Shown here: one piece after another, positions 32,749-40,296 of the stretch | How the letters are laid out: every line of letters begins with the position of its first letter | Numbering within the stretch: position 1 is the first letter of the stretch | NCBI RefSeq assembly: GCF_001303895.1 | Contig: NZ_LJSD01000044.1 | Location: 16,979-80,978, forward strand | DNA: 64,000 nucleotides | Source: Mesorhizobium sp. 1M-11 | Lineage (GTDB): Bacteria > Pseudomonadota > Alphaproteobacteria > Rhizobiales > Rhizobiaceae | Reading direction: 5' to 3' | Program-made: the position numbers and the translations under genes | The notes under the pieces: generated by a model | What the model saw: the letters and a program-made list of their open reading frames with translations, nothing else | Told to the model about the DNA's origin: nothing | Database searches by the model: none

Positions 32749-33732
32749 ATGAAATACAAAACGCTCGCGGTGGCAGCCTTGCTGGCCGGTCTTGTGTCGG
32801 CGGCAATGCCCGCGCAAGCCGACCAGACGGTGCTGCGCTTCAGTCATATGAATTCGCCGACGCATATCGTGAATCTGGGGGCGGAACGTCTCAAGACGGC
32901 AATGGAAAAGGCCGCCGGCGGCCAGGTTCAGATCGAGCTCTTCCCCAGTGCGCAGCTTGGAGAGAGTTCGGCCGTGCTGGAACAGCTGACGCTCGGCGCC
33001 AACATCATCACCCATGTCGGCCCCGGCGCGATTGCGCAATATGTTCCGAACTACTCCGTGATGGTTCACCCGTTCCTGTTCAAGAATTGGGATGAGGTGC
33101 GCAAGGTTGCGAATTCGGATCTGGTCAAGGGGTGGGAAAAGGATCTCGCCCAGTACAACATCAAATCGCTCTGTTTCTTCAACTTCGGCACCCGCGACCT
33201 CTATACGCGCAGCAAGGCCGTCAGATCCCCGACGGATTCGGCAGGCCTGAAAATGCGCGTGCAACCGGCGGCGATCTATACCGAGCTTGTCAAATCGATG
33301 GGCGGGCAGCCGACGCCGCTGCCATGGGCCGAGGTCTACAGTGCGCTGTCGCAAGGCGTGATCGATGCGGCGGAAGCGCCGCCGAACGCCGTGATCGACC
33401 AGAAGCACTATGAGAGCGCGAAATACTACATGAAGACCAACCACATTCTCGACGCGTCGATCGTCATCATGAGCCTGAGTGCCTTCGACGCGCTCAACGC
33501 CGACCAGCAGGCAGCGCTTCAGACCGAAGCCGAGAAGGCCTGCGATTGGATGACCGAGGAGACGTCCAAAGGGTACGACGCTGCCGTGGCGGATTTGAAG
33601 GAACATGGCATGACCATTGTCGACGACGTGGATCGCCAGGCCTTCGAAGACGCAGCGAACTCGATCCAGAATGCGTTCCCGGAATGGTCGCCCAATCTGG
33701 TCGCTGATATCCGCAAGCAACTCGGTCGCTAG
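32749..33732 (+). CDS. TRAP transporter periplasmic binding protein (DctP)
   Basis: This is the exported binding protein (327 aa) with a Sec signal ending PAQA-DQ. The mature N-terminus QTVLRFSHMNSPTHIVNLGAERLKTAMEKAAGGQVQIELFPSAQLG is typical. The substrate-carboxylate arginine is likely in LKMRVQPAAIYTELVKSMGGQPTPLPWAEVYSALSQGVIDAAE. The ligand is probably an organic or sugar acid, matching the acid-handling enzymes upstream. Confidence 0.93.
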   Translation: MKYKTLAVAALLAGLVSAAMPAQADQTVLRFSHMNSPTHIVNLGAERLKTAMEKAAGGQVQIELFPSAQLGESSAVLEQLTLGANIITHVGPGAIAQYVPNYSVMVHPFLFKNWDEVRKVANSDLVKGWEKDLAQYNIKSLCFFNFGTRDLYTRSKAVRSPTDSAGLKMRVQPAAIYTELVKSMGGQPTPLPWAEVYSALSQGVIDAAEAPPNAVIDQKHYESAKYYMKTNHILDASIVIMSLSAFDALNADQQAALQTEAEKACDWMTEETSKGYDAAVADLKEHGMTIVDDVDRQAFEDAANSIQNAFPEWSPNLVADIRKQLGR

Positions 33733-33751
33733 ACGCATCTTGGACTTGACG

Positions 33752-33778
33752 GGAGCGCATCGCCCTGAGATGCGCTCC
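33752..33778. terminator. Hairpin after the TRAP binding-protein gene
   Basis: A perfect 10-bp stem (GGAGCGCATC / GATGCGCTCC) with a 7-base loop lies in the 66-bp gap before the IclR gene. There is no T-run, so it may attenuate rather than stop transcription into the regulator gene. Confidence 0.55.
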
Positions 33779-33798
33779 AGTAGCGCTGGAGAACCCAC

Positions 33799-34596
33799 AT
33801 GACAGAGGACAATGACGCAGCCAGTCGTTACCGGGCGCCGGCGCTCGAAAAGGGTCTCGACATCATCGAGCTGCTTGCGAGTTCCCCCTCTCCTCTGTCC
33901 CTGACAGCGATCGCAAGCACGCTCGGGCGTTCGATGGGAGAAATCTACCGGATCGCTCTCGCGCTCGAAGCCCGCGGTTACATCCGTCGGGATCGGGACT
34001 CGGATTACTTCGTGCTTACCCTCAGACTGTTCGAGCTTGCCCACGAGAACCCACCGACCAATCGACTGCTCTCCGTCGCACTGCCGCTGATGGAAGAGCT
34101 CGCGACCCTTTCGCAGCAATCCTGTCACCTGGCGGTTCTGAGCGGTGCACGAGTGCTGATCGTGGCCCAGGTCGATGCGCCGAGGCCGATGCACTATGCG
34201 GTGCGTCTCGGCGCTCAGTTCCCGCTCGCCGAGACCAGCTCAGGCGCTGTGATGCTGGCATATCAGCCGGAACATCACCGACAGGCCCTGATCGAGGCGT
34301 GCATCGCTTCGACGCCGGAAATGGCGGATACCTTGCCGGAACGCATCAAGACGATATTGGTCGATGGTGGAGAACGCCGGCCAAGTCTGGTGGTATCCGG
34401 GGTAACCAACCTCACCAGGCCTGTTTTCGACCATCGCGGCAGCGTCGCCGCTGCGCTGACCGTTCCGTTTCTGGATCAGACAGGCTTGTCTGTCGATGCG
34501 GATCAAGCTGAAACAGCGGTGGCCGCTACCGCGCTGAAGATTTCCGCGGCATTGGGCTGGCGCGAAGAGCGGCAGTCAAACCATCTGGCCGTCTGA
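33799..34596 (+). CDS. IclR-family transcriptional regulator
   Basis: This 265-aa protein has an N-terminal winged helix (about residues 13-70: LEKGLDIIELLASSPSPLSLTAIASTLGRSMGEIYRIALALEARGYI) and a C-terminal GAF-like effector domain (HYAVRLGAQFPLAETSSGAVMLAYQP, GVTNLTRPVFDHRGSVAAALTVPFL). IclR proteins commonly sense small acids or aromatics and control the neighbouring catabolic genes. It is the best candidate regulator for the 19.4-33.7 kb units, which share the 32-bp boxes. Confidence 0.9.
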   Translation: MTEDNDAASRYRAPALEKGLDIIELLASSPSPLSLTAIASTLGRSMGEIYRIALALEARGYIRRDRDSDYFVLTLRLFELAHENPPTNRLLSVALPLMEELATLSQQSCHLAVLSGARVLIVAQVDAPRPMHYAVRLGAQFPLAETSSGAVMLAYQPEHHRQALIEACIASTPEMADTLPERIKTILVDGGERRPSLVVSGVTNLTRPVFDHRGSVAAALTVPFLDQTGLSVDADQAETAVAATALKISAALGWREERQSNHLAV

Positions 34597-34624
34597 CTTC
34601 ATCGGTACCTGCTTCGAGAGCAAC

Positions 34625-35044
34625 CTAGCCCGCACCCAGCTTGCCGAGCAAAGCGATAAGGTCATCCAGCTCATCGTCCGTGAGCGTATCCAGATCCGAC
34701 GGCGGCCGATAATATTCCGCCATCAGGTCGTGCTTTGTCTTTGCGCCTTTTTTGGTCAGCCGCACCAGCTTCTTGCGCCTGTCCTCGGTGGAGGCAATGC
34801 GGTTGACGAGGCTGGCGCGTTCGAGGCGGTCGACGAGCCAGGTCGCCGTGGACGGGTCGCAGTTCCATTCCTCGGCAAGCGTTCCGATCGGCTTCTCATT
34901 CCCTTCCTGCAAGGTGAAAAGCGCCCGTGTGTCGTTCGGCGTCAGCTTGCGCTTCTCCAGGCTTTCCAGGCGCTGCGGCGATGAACGCATCAGGAAGTCG
35001 AACATCAGCCGCCATGCTTTAGCGGCGCGGGGATTGGCGGACAT
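34625..35044 (-). CDS. MarR-family transcriptional regulator
   Basis: This winged-helix regulator (139 aa) has the pattern LTPNDTRALFTLQEGNEKPIGTLAEEWNCDPSTATWLVDRLERASLVNRIASTEDRRKKLVRLTKKG, with the MarR wing DRRKK. It is alone on its strand in the gap between IclR and the hydrolase, which may be its target. A MarR-like 33-bp operator occurs 4.8 kb away at 39796. Confidence 0.88.
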   Translation of the reverse strand: MSANPRAAKAWRLMFDFLMRSSPQRLESLEKRKLTPNDTRALFTLQEGNEKPIGTLAEEWNCDPSTATWLVDRLERASLVNRIASTEDRRKKLVRLTKKGAKTKHDLMAEYYRPPSDLDTLTDDELDDLIALLGKLGAG

Positions 35045-35142
35045 GTCTACCGGCTTGTTCTCTCAAAAAGACAGGGTACATGCAGCCTTACCATGAGCGA
35101 CTTCGTTTGCCAGCGTGACGTCGGTGAAGTTTATCGCCTTCC

Positions 35143-36075
35143 TCACTCTGCCTGCCCGATCGCCGACAGGATCATCGGGACCAGCCAGTCGCCGCGGCTG
35201 ATCATGCCGAGATGGGTCGTGCCCGGCAGCACGGCAAGCTGTGCGCCTGGAATGAGCGTTTTCATTTCGGCGGCATGGTCGATGCGTGTGAAATCCCTGT
35301 CACCGATCGCCAGCAATGTCGGAACACGGATCGAAGCCAGTTCCTGCGACGTCCAGCGGCCCCAACGGTCGCGCATCTGGTTGATGCGGTTTGCCAGGTC
35401 GAACATCCCTGCCGACTTGCCGCCACTGCGGTCGAAGCTCGCCGCCCACGCCGCAAAGTCCTCGGGAGTCGGAAGCAGCGGCGCCAGTTCCGCCGACGGC
35501 TTGTGCGTCGGATCGCGTTGCAGGGCGATCAACTCGGCCAATTGCCCCTCGACGCTGTAGACGCCACTGAGCGACGTCACAGACTTGACGCGATCCGGCT
35601 GGCGGATCGCCATTTCGACTGCCGTCAGCGCGCCGAGGCTGTGGCCGATCAGATGCGCGGCAGGGACGCCTAGATGATCGAGTACGCCGATCACATCGGC
35701 CACCAGTTGGTCAAGCTGCATAGGGCCCGAACGGTCGGGCGTATGGCCATGGCCCTGCGATTCAATCGCGATGGTCGGCGCGATTGCGGAAAGCCTGGGC
35801 AGCAGATCAGGTGCGAAGGCGGTCTCGATGGTCATCAAGCCGCCATGCATCAGCACGAACGGTGTCCTGCCGGCCGCCAGCGGGCCGCCATGGACTTCAT
35901 AGTAGATGCCGCCGACGGGCGTTGTGCCCGATATGGCCGGCGATCGATCGTTTGCCGCCATGAGCGGTTGCGCAGCGACCGCATGTGTGGCGATCAGACA
36001 GCCGGCGGCCGCGCCGCCGATGAAGAGACTGCGGCGGCTGAAGGATTGCTTCGAGAGCAGGTGTTGAGTGGTCAT
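35143..36075 (-). CDS. Alpha/beta hydrolase, Tat-exported
   Basis: This 310-aa hydrolase starts with a twin-arginine signal (SRRSLFIGGAAAGCLIATHAVAA), so it probably acts in the periplasm. The nucleophile elbow is GHSLG, in HLIGHSLGALTAVEMAIRQP. The oxyanion region is FVLMHGGLM. A late aspartate (AIGDRDFTRID) and histidine (PGTTHLGM) complete the triad. The substrate is unknown; esterase or haloperoxidase-like activity is possible. The ATG has an AGGAG site. Confidence 0.88.
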   Translation of the reverse strand: MTTQHLLSKQSFSRRSLFIGGAAAGCLIATHAVAAQPLMAANDRSPAISGTTPVGGIYYEVHGGPLAAGRTPFVLMHGGLMTIETAFAPDLLPRLSAIAPTIAIESQGHGHTPDRSGPMQLDQLVADVIGVLDHLGVPAAHLIGHSLGALTAVEMAIRQPDRVKSVTSLSGVYSVEGQLAELIALQRDPTHKPSAELAPLLPTPEDFAAWAASFDRSGGKSAGMFDLANRINQMRDRWGRWTSQELASIRVPTLLAIGDRDFTRIDHAAEMKTLIPGAQLAVLPGTTHLGMISRGDWLVPMILSAIGQAE

Positions 36076-36196
36076 GACAGGTTCTCCTGTGGATGGTGAG
36101 GTTCATCGTTCCGGCGCAGGATCGGCGCCGGCTGCGGTGAGTACGGATTTTCGGATGGTTCCGGATCCCGGCCGGCACCTCGGCCGGTCAGGTGTC

Positions 36197-36757
36197 TCAG
36201 GCTTCGCGCCGGCAGTTGTAGTTCATGACGACGATGCCGTTGGGCAGCGACCGCGAACCTGCCAGCTCCAGCGACGTCCGTGGGCAGGCAAGGAAATGCG
36301 GCGTCCGTGGTCCGCTCCGGCCGAGGATGAACGGATGCACCCACAGCCGTAGTTCATCCACCAGCCCGGCTTCCATGAGCGCGAAGGAGACCTCGCCGAG
36401 CCCATACTGTACGATGTCCTTGCCGGGCTGGTTCTTCAGCGCCCGCATCGTCTCGACGAGATCGGTGCTGATGATCTCGGTGTTGTTCCAGGCGGGATTC
36501 TGAAGCGTGGTCGACACCGCCAGCTTGCGCATGGCGTTGATGTAGTCCGCCATGGCATCGCCGGCCATGGTCGGCCAGACCTGGGCGAAGCTCTCATAGG
36601 TGCTGCGCCCCAGCAGAAGCGTGTCGCAGGCCTGCAGCAATTCCATCTGGATGTCGTAGCTGGCCGCCTTGCCCGACGTGCCGAGACTTGGCCATTCGTG
36701 CGGGTCTCCGACCGCCCCGTCCAGCGTGATGTAGGTCGAATTGATGATCTTTCTCAT
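36197..36757 (-). CDS. Dihydrofolate reductase family protein (RibD C-terminal-like)
   Basis: This NADPH-type reductase fold (186 aa from ATG 36757) has IINSTYITLDGAVGDPHEW near the start, LLGRSTYESFAQVWP in the middle and DIVQYGLGEVSFALMEAGLVDELRLWVHPFILG, all typical of the YyaP/YwjB branch of the DHFR superfamily. The reaction is unknown. It lies next to an AraC-type gene on the same strand, a common pairing. Confidence 0.88.
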   Translation of the reverse strand: MRKIINSTYITLDGAVGDPHEWPSLGTSGKAASYDIQMELLQACDTLLLGRSTYESFAQVWPTMAGDAMADYINAMRKLAVSTTLQNPAWNNTEIISTDLVETMRALKNQPGKDIVQYGLGEVSFALMEAGLVDELRLWVHPFILGRSGPRTPHFLACPRTSLELAGSRSLPNGIVVMNYNCRREA

Positions 36758-36839
36758 GATTGTCTCCGTCAAACTGCGTGGTTGATGGAGGGAAGCTACA
36801 ATTCGAGGGGACTTCGGGTCTTGAAAGAAAACGACAGTG

Positions 36840-37523
36840 TCAGGACCGGGTCAGGCTGCCCGGTGTCTTGCCGAGAAACCGGCGCAGCGACCGCGTCATA
36901 TGCGCTTGATCGGAATAGCCGGCGATGTCGACCGCATCGAGAATGGAGGTACCGGCCATCAACAGGGCGGCGGTGCGCTCGGCGCGCTCGATCTGACGCA
37001 CCATGCCGTAGGACAGGCCGGTGGCGCGCAGGAAACGGCGCTGGACGGAGCGTTCGGTGACCTCCACCGGCTTGCGCGACAGCGTCTGGTCGACGATCGG
37101 ATCGCGGACCAGCACATCAGCCCTTGCCAGATGCCGCATGAAGTCGGCAGCGTTTTCGAAGTTCGGGATTTCCCAACTCGATCCGGCCAGTTGGACCCGG
37201 CTCGGCGATGTCGAGGCGAGTTCCTTGCCGATGTCGACGAGCGTATCGGGAGCGAGATCGGGGATGAATGTGCCGATCTTGAGTTCAATGCCCAGGAACT
37301 CGGCATCCCGCGGGATACCCACGATGCTGGCCGCAGTCTCAGGTCCGCGCACCAACATGCTTGCCGGCCGATCGGCCTGCTTGACGACGACGATCTGCCA
37401 ATGCGGGACGGCAACGGAGATCATGGAATCCGCGGCGACACTGTGTGTGCGCCAGATCCGTTCCACGAAGTCCGATGGCTCGACCCGGCTCTCGATCGGG
37501 AAAATGGTTGTCGCCCATTCCAT
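36840..37523 (-). CDS. AraC-family transcriptional regulator
   Basis: This 227-aa regulator was started at ATG 37523 because AGGAGG lies 8 bp upstream; a GTG eight codons earlier has none. The C-terminal AraC double helix-turn-helix is clear: VTERSVQRRFLRATGLSYGMVRQIERAERTAALLMAGTSILDAVDIAGYSDQAHMTRSLRRFLGKTPG. The N-terminal half is a short effector domain I cannot classify. It is 82 bp upstream of the DHFR-like gene on the same strand and probably controls it. Confidence 0.87.
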   Translation of the reverse strand: MEWATTIFPIESRVEPSDFVERIWRTHSVAADSMISVAVPHWQIVVVKQADRPASMLVRGPETAASIVGIPRDAEFLGIELKIGTFIPDLAPDTLVDIGKELASTSPSRVQLAGSSWEIPNFENAADFMRHLARADVLVRDPIVDQTLSRKPVEVTERSVQRRFLRATGLSYGMVRQIERAERTAALLMAGTSILDAVDIAGYSDQAHMTRSLRRFLGKTPGSLTRS

Positions 37524-37550
37524 CCGCGCACCCTCCTGCGGGACCACAGT

Positions 37551-38456
37551 TCATTGGCTTCGTGCCCGACCGCAAAACCAATCGAGAAACACAGCCAGTT
37601 TCGCCGGTTGCTGCCGTCGCGATGGGTAGTATGCGAAAAACTGAACCGGTGAAGGTTCATATCGAGGCATGATCTCGATGAGCTCGCCGCTATCGATCGC
37701 GTCCTCTTCGGTCTGTCGGTATCGCTGGGCGATACCGAGGCCCGCGCGAACAGCGGTTGAGATGTGATTGTCGTCGTCGAGCACGAGAAACGGATTTGGA
37801 TCGACGAGTTTCAATTGGTCGTCGGCGCCGAATTCCAGCGGCGCAAGTCGCTCGCTCCTGGGAAACCGATAGCGGATGAAGCGGTGATTGGCGAAATCAT
37901 CGACTGTCGACGGCACTCCGTGCCGGCTGGCATAGGCCTTCGAGGCCAGAAGACTGCGGCGCAGGGGTATTCCGATTGGCCGGGCGATCATGTCGTTTTC
38001 CAGCGTCTCGCGCATCCTGATGCCAACATCGAAACCACCGGCCACAATATCGACCAAGCGGTCGTCCGTGGAGAGTTCAAGGGTGACGCCCGGGTAGGTT
38101 TGGACGAATTCCACCATCCTGTCCAAAATGCAGGTCTTCGCGGCGAGCCGGGACAAGGTGACACGAAGCACACCGGCCGGTAAACCGGCACGGTTCGACA
38201 ACATGTCGATTGCGCTTTCGATCTGGTCCAGCGGTTGCCCGATCGATTGCAGAAACTCTTCACCGCTATCGGTCAGGCGAAGACTCCGGCTTGTTCGCTC
38301 GAAGAGGCGCACGCCGATCAACTCTTCCAGCTTCTTGATGGTCTGCGAAACCGCTGACGCAGAGACGCCAAGACGTCCCGACGCGGCCGTGAACCCGCCG
38401 CACTGGGCCACAACGCGGAATGTCGGGATCAGGTGCAGAACCGCCGGGTCGATCAT
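37551..38456 (-). CDS. LysR-family transcriptional regulator
   Basis: This 301-aa regulator has an N-terminal HTH (LHLIPTFRVVAQCGGFTAASGRLGVSASAVSQTIKKLEELIGVRLFERTSRSLRLTDSGEEFL) and a C-terminal periplasmic-binding-like effector domain (FDVGIRMRETLENDMIARPIG, HISTAVRAGLGIAQRY). It begins at the ATG at 38456; the frame stays open far upstream, but only as an antisense shadow. It is divergent from a beta-lactamase-like gene with a perfect T-N11-A palindrome between them, the standard LysR arrangement. Confidence 0.9.
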   Translation of the reverse strand: MIDPAVLHLIPTFRVVAQCGGFTAASGRLGVSASAVSQTIKKLEELIGVRLFERTSRSLRLTDSGEEFLQSIGQPLDQIESAIDMLSNRAGLPAGVLRVTLSRLAAKTCILDRMVEFVQTYPGVTLELSTDDRLVDIVAGGFDVGIRMRETLENDMIARPIGIPLRRSLLASKAYASRHGVPSTVDDFANHRFIRYRFPRSERLAPLEFGADDQLKLVDPNPFLVLDDDNHISTAVRAGLGIAQRYRQTEEDAIDSGELIEIMPRYEPSPVQFFAYYPSRRQQPAKLAVFLDWFCGRARSQ

Positions 38457-38466
38457 GAAGCAAAGT

Positions 38467-38481
38467 TTACAGAATCTGTAA
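38467..38481. promoter_or_regulatory. LysR-type operator palindrome
   Basis: TTACAG-AAT-CTGTAA is a perfect 15-bp inverted repeat containing T-N11-A. It lies 10 bp before the LysR ATG and 74 bp before the divergent hydrolase ATG. Confidence 0.7.
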
Positions 38482-38555
38482 GGCATCGCCAAGTCGAGCT
38501 TAAGGAATGCCCCACCTATAGTCGTTCGGTGATCATCTCGCCGAGGGAGCATGGA

Positions 38556-39728
38556 ATGTCTGCCCGATACATGGCCGCCGCCGAGCAATTTCAACCCGGC
38601 GATTTCACCGCAATCGATGAAGCGATTGACCTGGCGCTTCTGGAACGGCGCATTGTGGGCGCCGTGGTGCTCGTCGCCAGGGACGGCACGTTGATCTACC
38701 AGCGCGCCGCCGGGCTGGCCAATCGCGAAACTCGAAGGCTGATGACCGTCGAAACGCCGTTCAGATTTGCCTCGCTGTCGAAGCTCTTCACCACGATGGC
38801 GGCGCTCAAGCTGCTTGAAGCCGGCGCCCTCTCGGCCGACGACCTGGTTTCGCGGTGGCTCCCCTGCTTCGCGCCCAGGACCGAAGAGGGCAACCCGGCC
38901 GGGATCACGGTCGGCCATCTTATGAGCCATGTTGCCGGGCTCGACTACGCTTTTCAGCAACCGGCGGACGGACCCTACCATGTGATGGGTATATCCGATG
39001 GATTGGACGAAGCGACGCTGTCGCTCGATCAGAATCTTCGAAGGATAGCGTCGGTTCCGCTGGATCGTGCACCGGGCGTCACATGGCGCTATTCCGTGGC
39101 GACCGATGTCCTCGGCGCGGTGGTCTCGGCTGCTGCCGGGGCGCCGCTCCCGCAGGCAATGGACAGGCTGGTTTTGCGCCCGCTGAAACTCCGTGCCTCT
39201 TTCCACTGGAGCGGCGACGACCTGGCTGTTCCGTATCGCGACGGCGAGCACGGACCTTTGCTGGTCGACACGATCGTGGATGTTCCGCTTCCGGGCATAC
39301 CGGGGGCCGGCGTGCGTTTCGATCCTCACCGCATCTACCGACGCGAAGCCTTTCCTTCGGGCGGGGCAGGCATGGCCGGCCTCGCCATGGATATGCTGCG
39401 ATTGCTCGAAGCTTACCGTGACGGCATGTTCTTGAGTTCCGCACTTCGGCATGCAGCCCGCCAGGAAAGGGTCGGCCCAGAGGCCAAGACGCAAGGACCG
39501 GGCTGGGGGTTTGGCTGGATGGGATCCGTGTTGATCGATCCGGCTTCGGCTCAATCGCCTTTGTCCAAGGGCTCCGTCAGTTGGGGTGGTGTTTATGGAC
39601 ATATGTGGGCGATCGATTTCGAACGGTCTTTGTCGGTGATTGCACTGACCAACACAGCCTTTGAAGGAATGCTGGGGCAGTTTCCCAAACACATTATCGC
39701 CGCAGCCACACAGCTCGACCCGAGATGA
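38556..39728 (+). CDS. Beta-lactamase family serine hydrolase (class C-like/esterase)
   Basis: This 390-aa penicillin-binding-like hydrolase was started at ATG 38556 behind GAGGGAG. The catalytic Ser-x-x-Lys is SLSK in FRFASLSKLFTTMAALKL, and the second motif is the Tyr of WRYSVATDVLG, where class C enzymes have YxN. There is no obvious signal peptide, so it may be a cytosolic esterase or transesterase rather than an antibiotic-resistance enzyme. It is probably activated by the divergent LysR protein. Confidence 0.87.
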   Translation: MSARYMAAAEQFQPGDFTAIDEAIDLALLERRIVGAVVLVARDGTLIYQRAAGLANRETRRLMTVETPFRFASLSKLFTTMAALKLLEAGALSADDLVSRWLPCFAPRTEEGNPAGITVGHLMSHVAGLDYAFQQPADGPYHVMGISDGLDEATLSLDQNLRRIASVPLDRAPGVTWRYSVATDVLGAVVSAAAGAPLPQAMDRLVLRPLKLRASFHWSGDDLAVPYRDGEHGPLLVDTIVDVPLPGIPGAGVRFDPHRIYRREAFPSGGAGMAGLAMDMLRLLEAYRDGMFLSSALRHAARQERVGPEAKTQGPGWGFGWMGSVLIDPASAQSPLSKGSVSWGGVYGHMWAIDFERSLSVIALTNTAFEGMLGQFPKHIIAAATQLDPR

Positions 39729-39795
39729 GGCTTCTCCCGGCTGGCCAGCAGATTGGTAGCGATAATTCCATGACATGCAGAAGCCTAGCAAAATA

Positions 39796-39828
39796 GTTTG
39801 ATGAGTCAAATATATTGACTAATCAAAC
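39796..39828. promoter_or_regulatory. 33-bp inverted repeat, probable MarR/TetR-type operator
   Basis: The left arm GTTTGATGAGTCAA (39796-39809) and right arm TTGACTAATCAAAC (39815-39828) pair at 13 of 14 positions around an ATATA centre. It lies 35 bp before the membrane-protein ATG in an AT-rich island, where a bound repressor would cover the promoter. The cognate regulator is not adjacent. Confidence 0.65.
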
Positions 39829-39863
39829 AAACAAACCAAGTAAAGCCAGAAAACGAGGAGACC

Positions 39864-40277
39864 ATGATGGACCTTTATCCGCTGATCGCAACGCTCACGA
39901 TCCATGTACTGGCGGGCGTGTTCTGGGCAGGGTCGACCTCTGCCATGGCCAATCTGGGCGATGCCTCCGCCGCCAGACTGTTTCCATTCCAGATGGGGTC
40001 GGCGGCCATGACCCTGGCCACCGGCGCCGGCATGTGGTGGTTTCAGCTTGGCGGCAGCTTCGGCCTGCACGAGCAGATTCTGCTTGTCGGGCTGGTGGCA
40101 GCGGTCCTGGCGGCTGCTGTCCAGATCCTGTTCGTCGGCCGCGCCCGAGGCGCACTGGCGGCCACATCGCCCGAGAGCCAGTCGGCGCTCGTCGGCAGCA
40201 TGACCACGGGCAATCGCGCCGCCGCCGGGCTGCTCATGCTCACTGTGGCTTCGATGATGATCGCCCGCTTCTACTGA
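39864..40277 (+). CDS. Small four-helix membrane protein, function unknown
   Basis: This 137-aa protein has a GAGGAG ribosome site. About four membrane segments are visible: LIATLTIHVLAGVFWAGSTSAM, MTLATGAGMWWFQLGG, ILLVGLVAAVLAAAVQILFVG and AGLLMLTVASMMIARFY. The pattern HVLAGVFWAG with a later GNRAAAGLLMLTV resembles small membrane proteins often annotated only as hypothetical or DUF. It precedes an FAD monooxygenase by 19 bp and probably shares its operator. Confidence 0.8.
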   Translation: MMDLYPLIATLTIHVLAGVFWAGSTSAMANLGDASAARLFPFQMGSAAMTLATGAGMWWFQLGGSFGLHEQILLVGLVAAVLAAAVQILFVGRARGALAATSPESQSALVGSMTTGNRAAAGLLMLTVASMMIARFY

Positions 40278-40296
40278 CCCCCGTTTGGAGACATCG

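Noticed and set aside
38457..39809. Upstream extension of the LysR frame to a 752-aa ORF
   Set aside because: The extension is antisense to the beta-lactamase-like gene, lacks motifs, and the LysR HTH begins normally at 38456.
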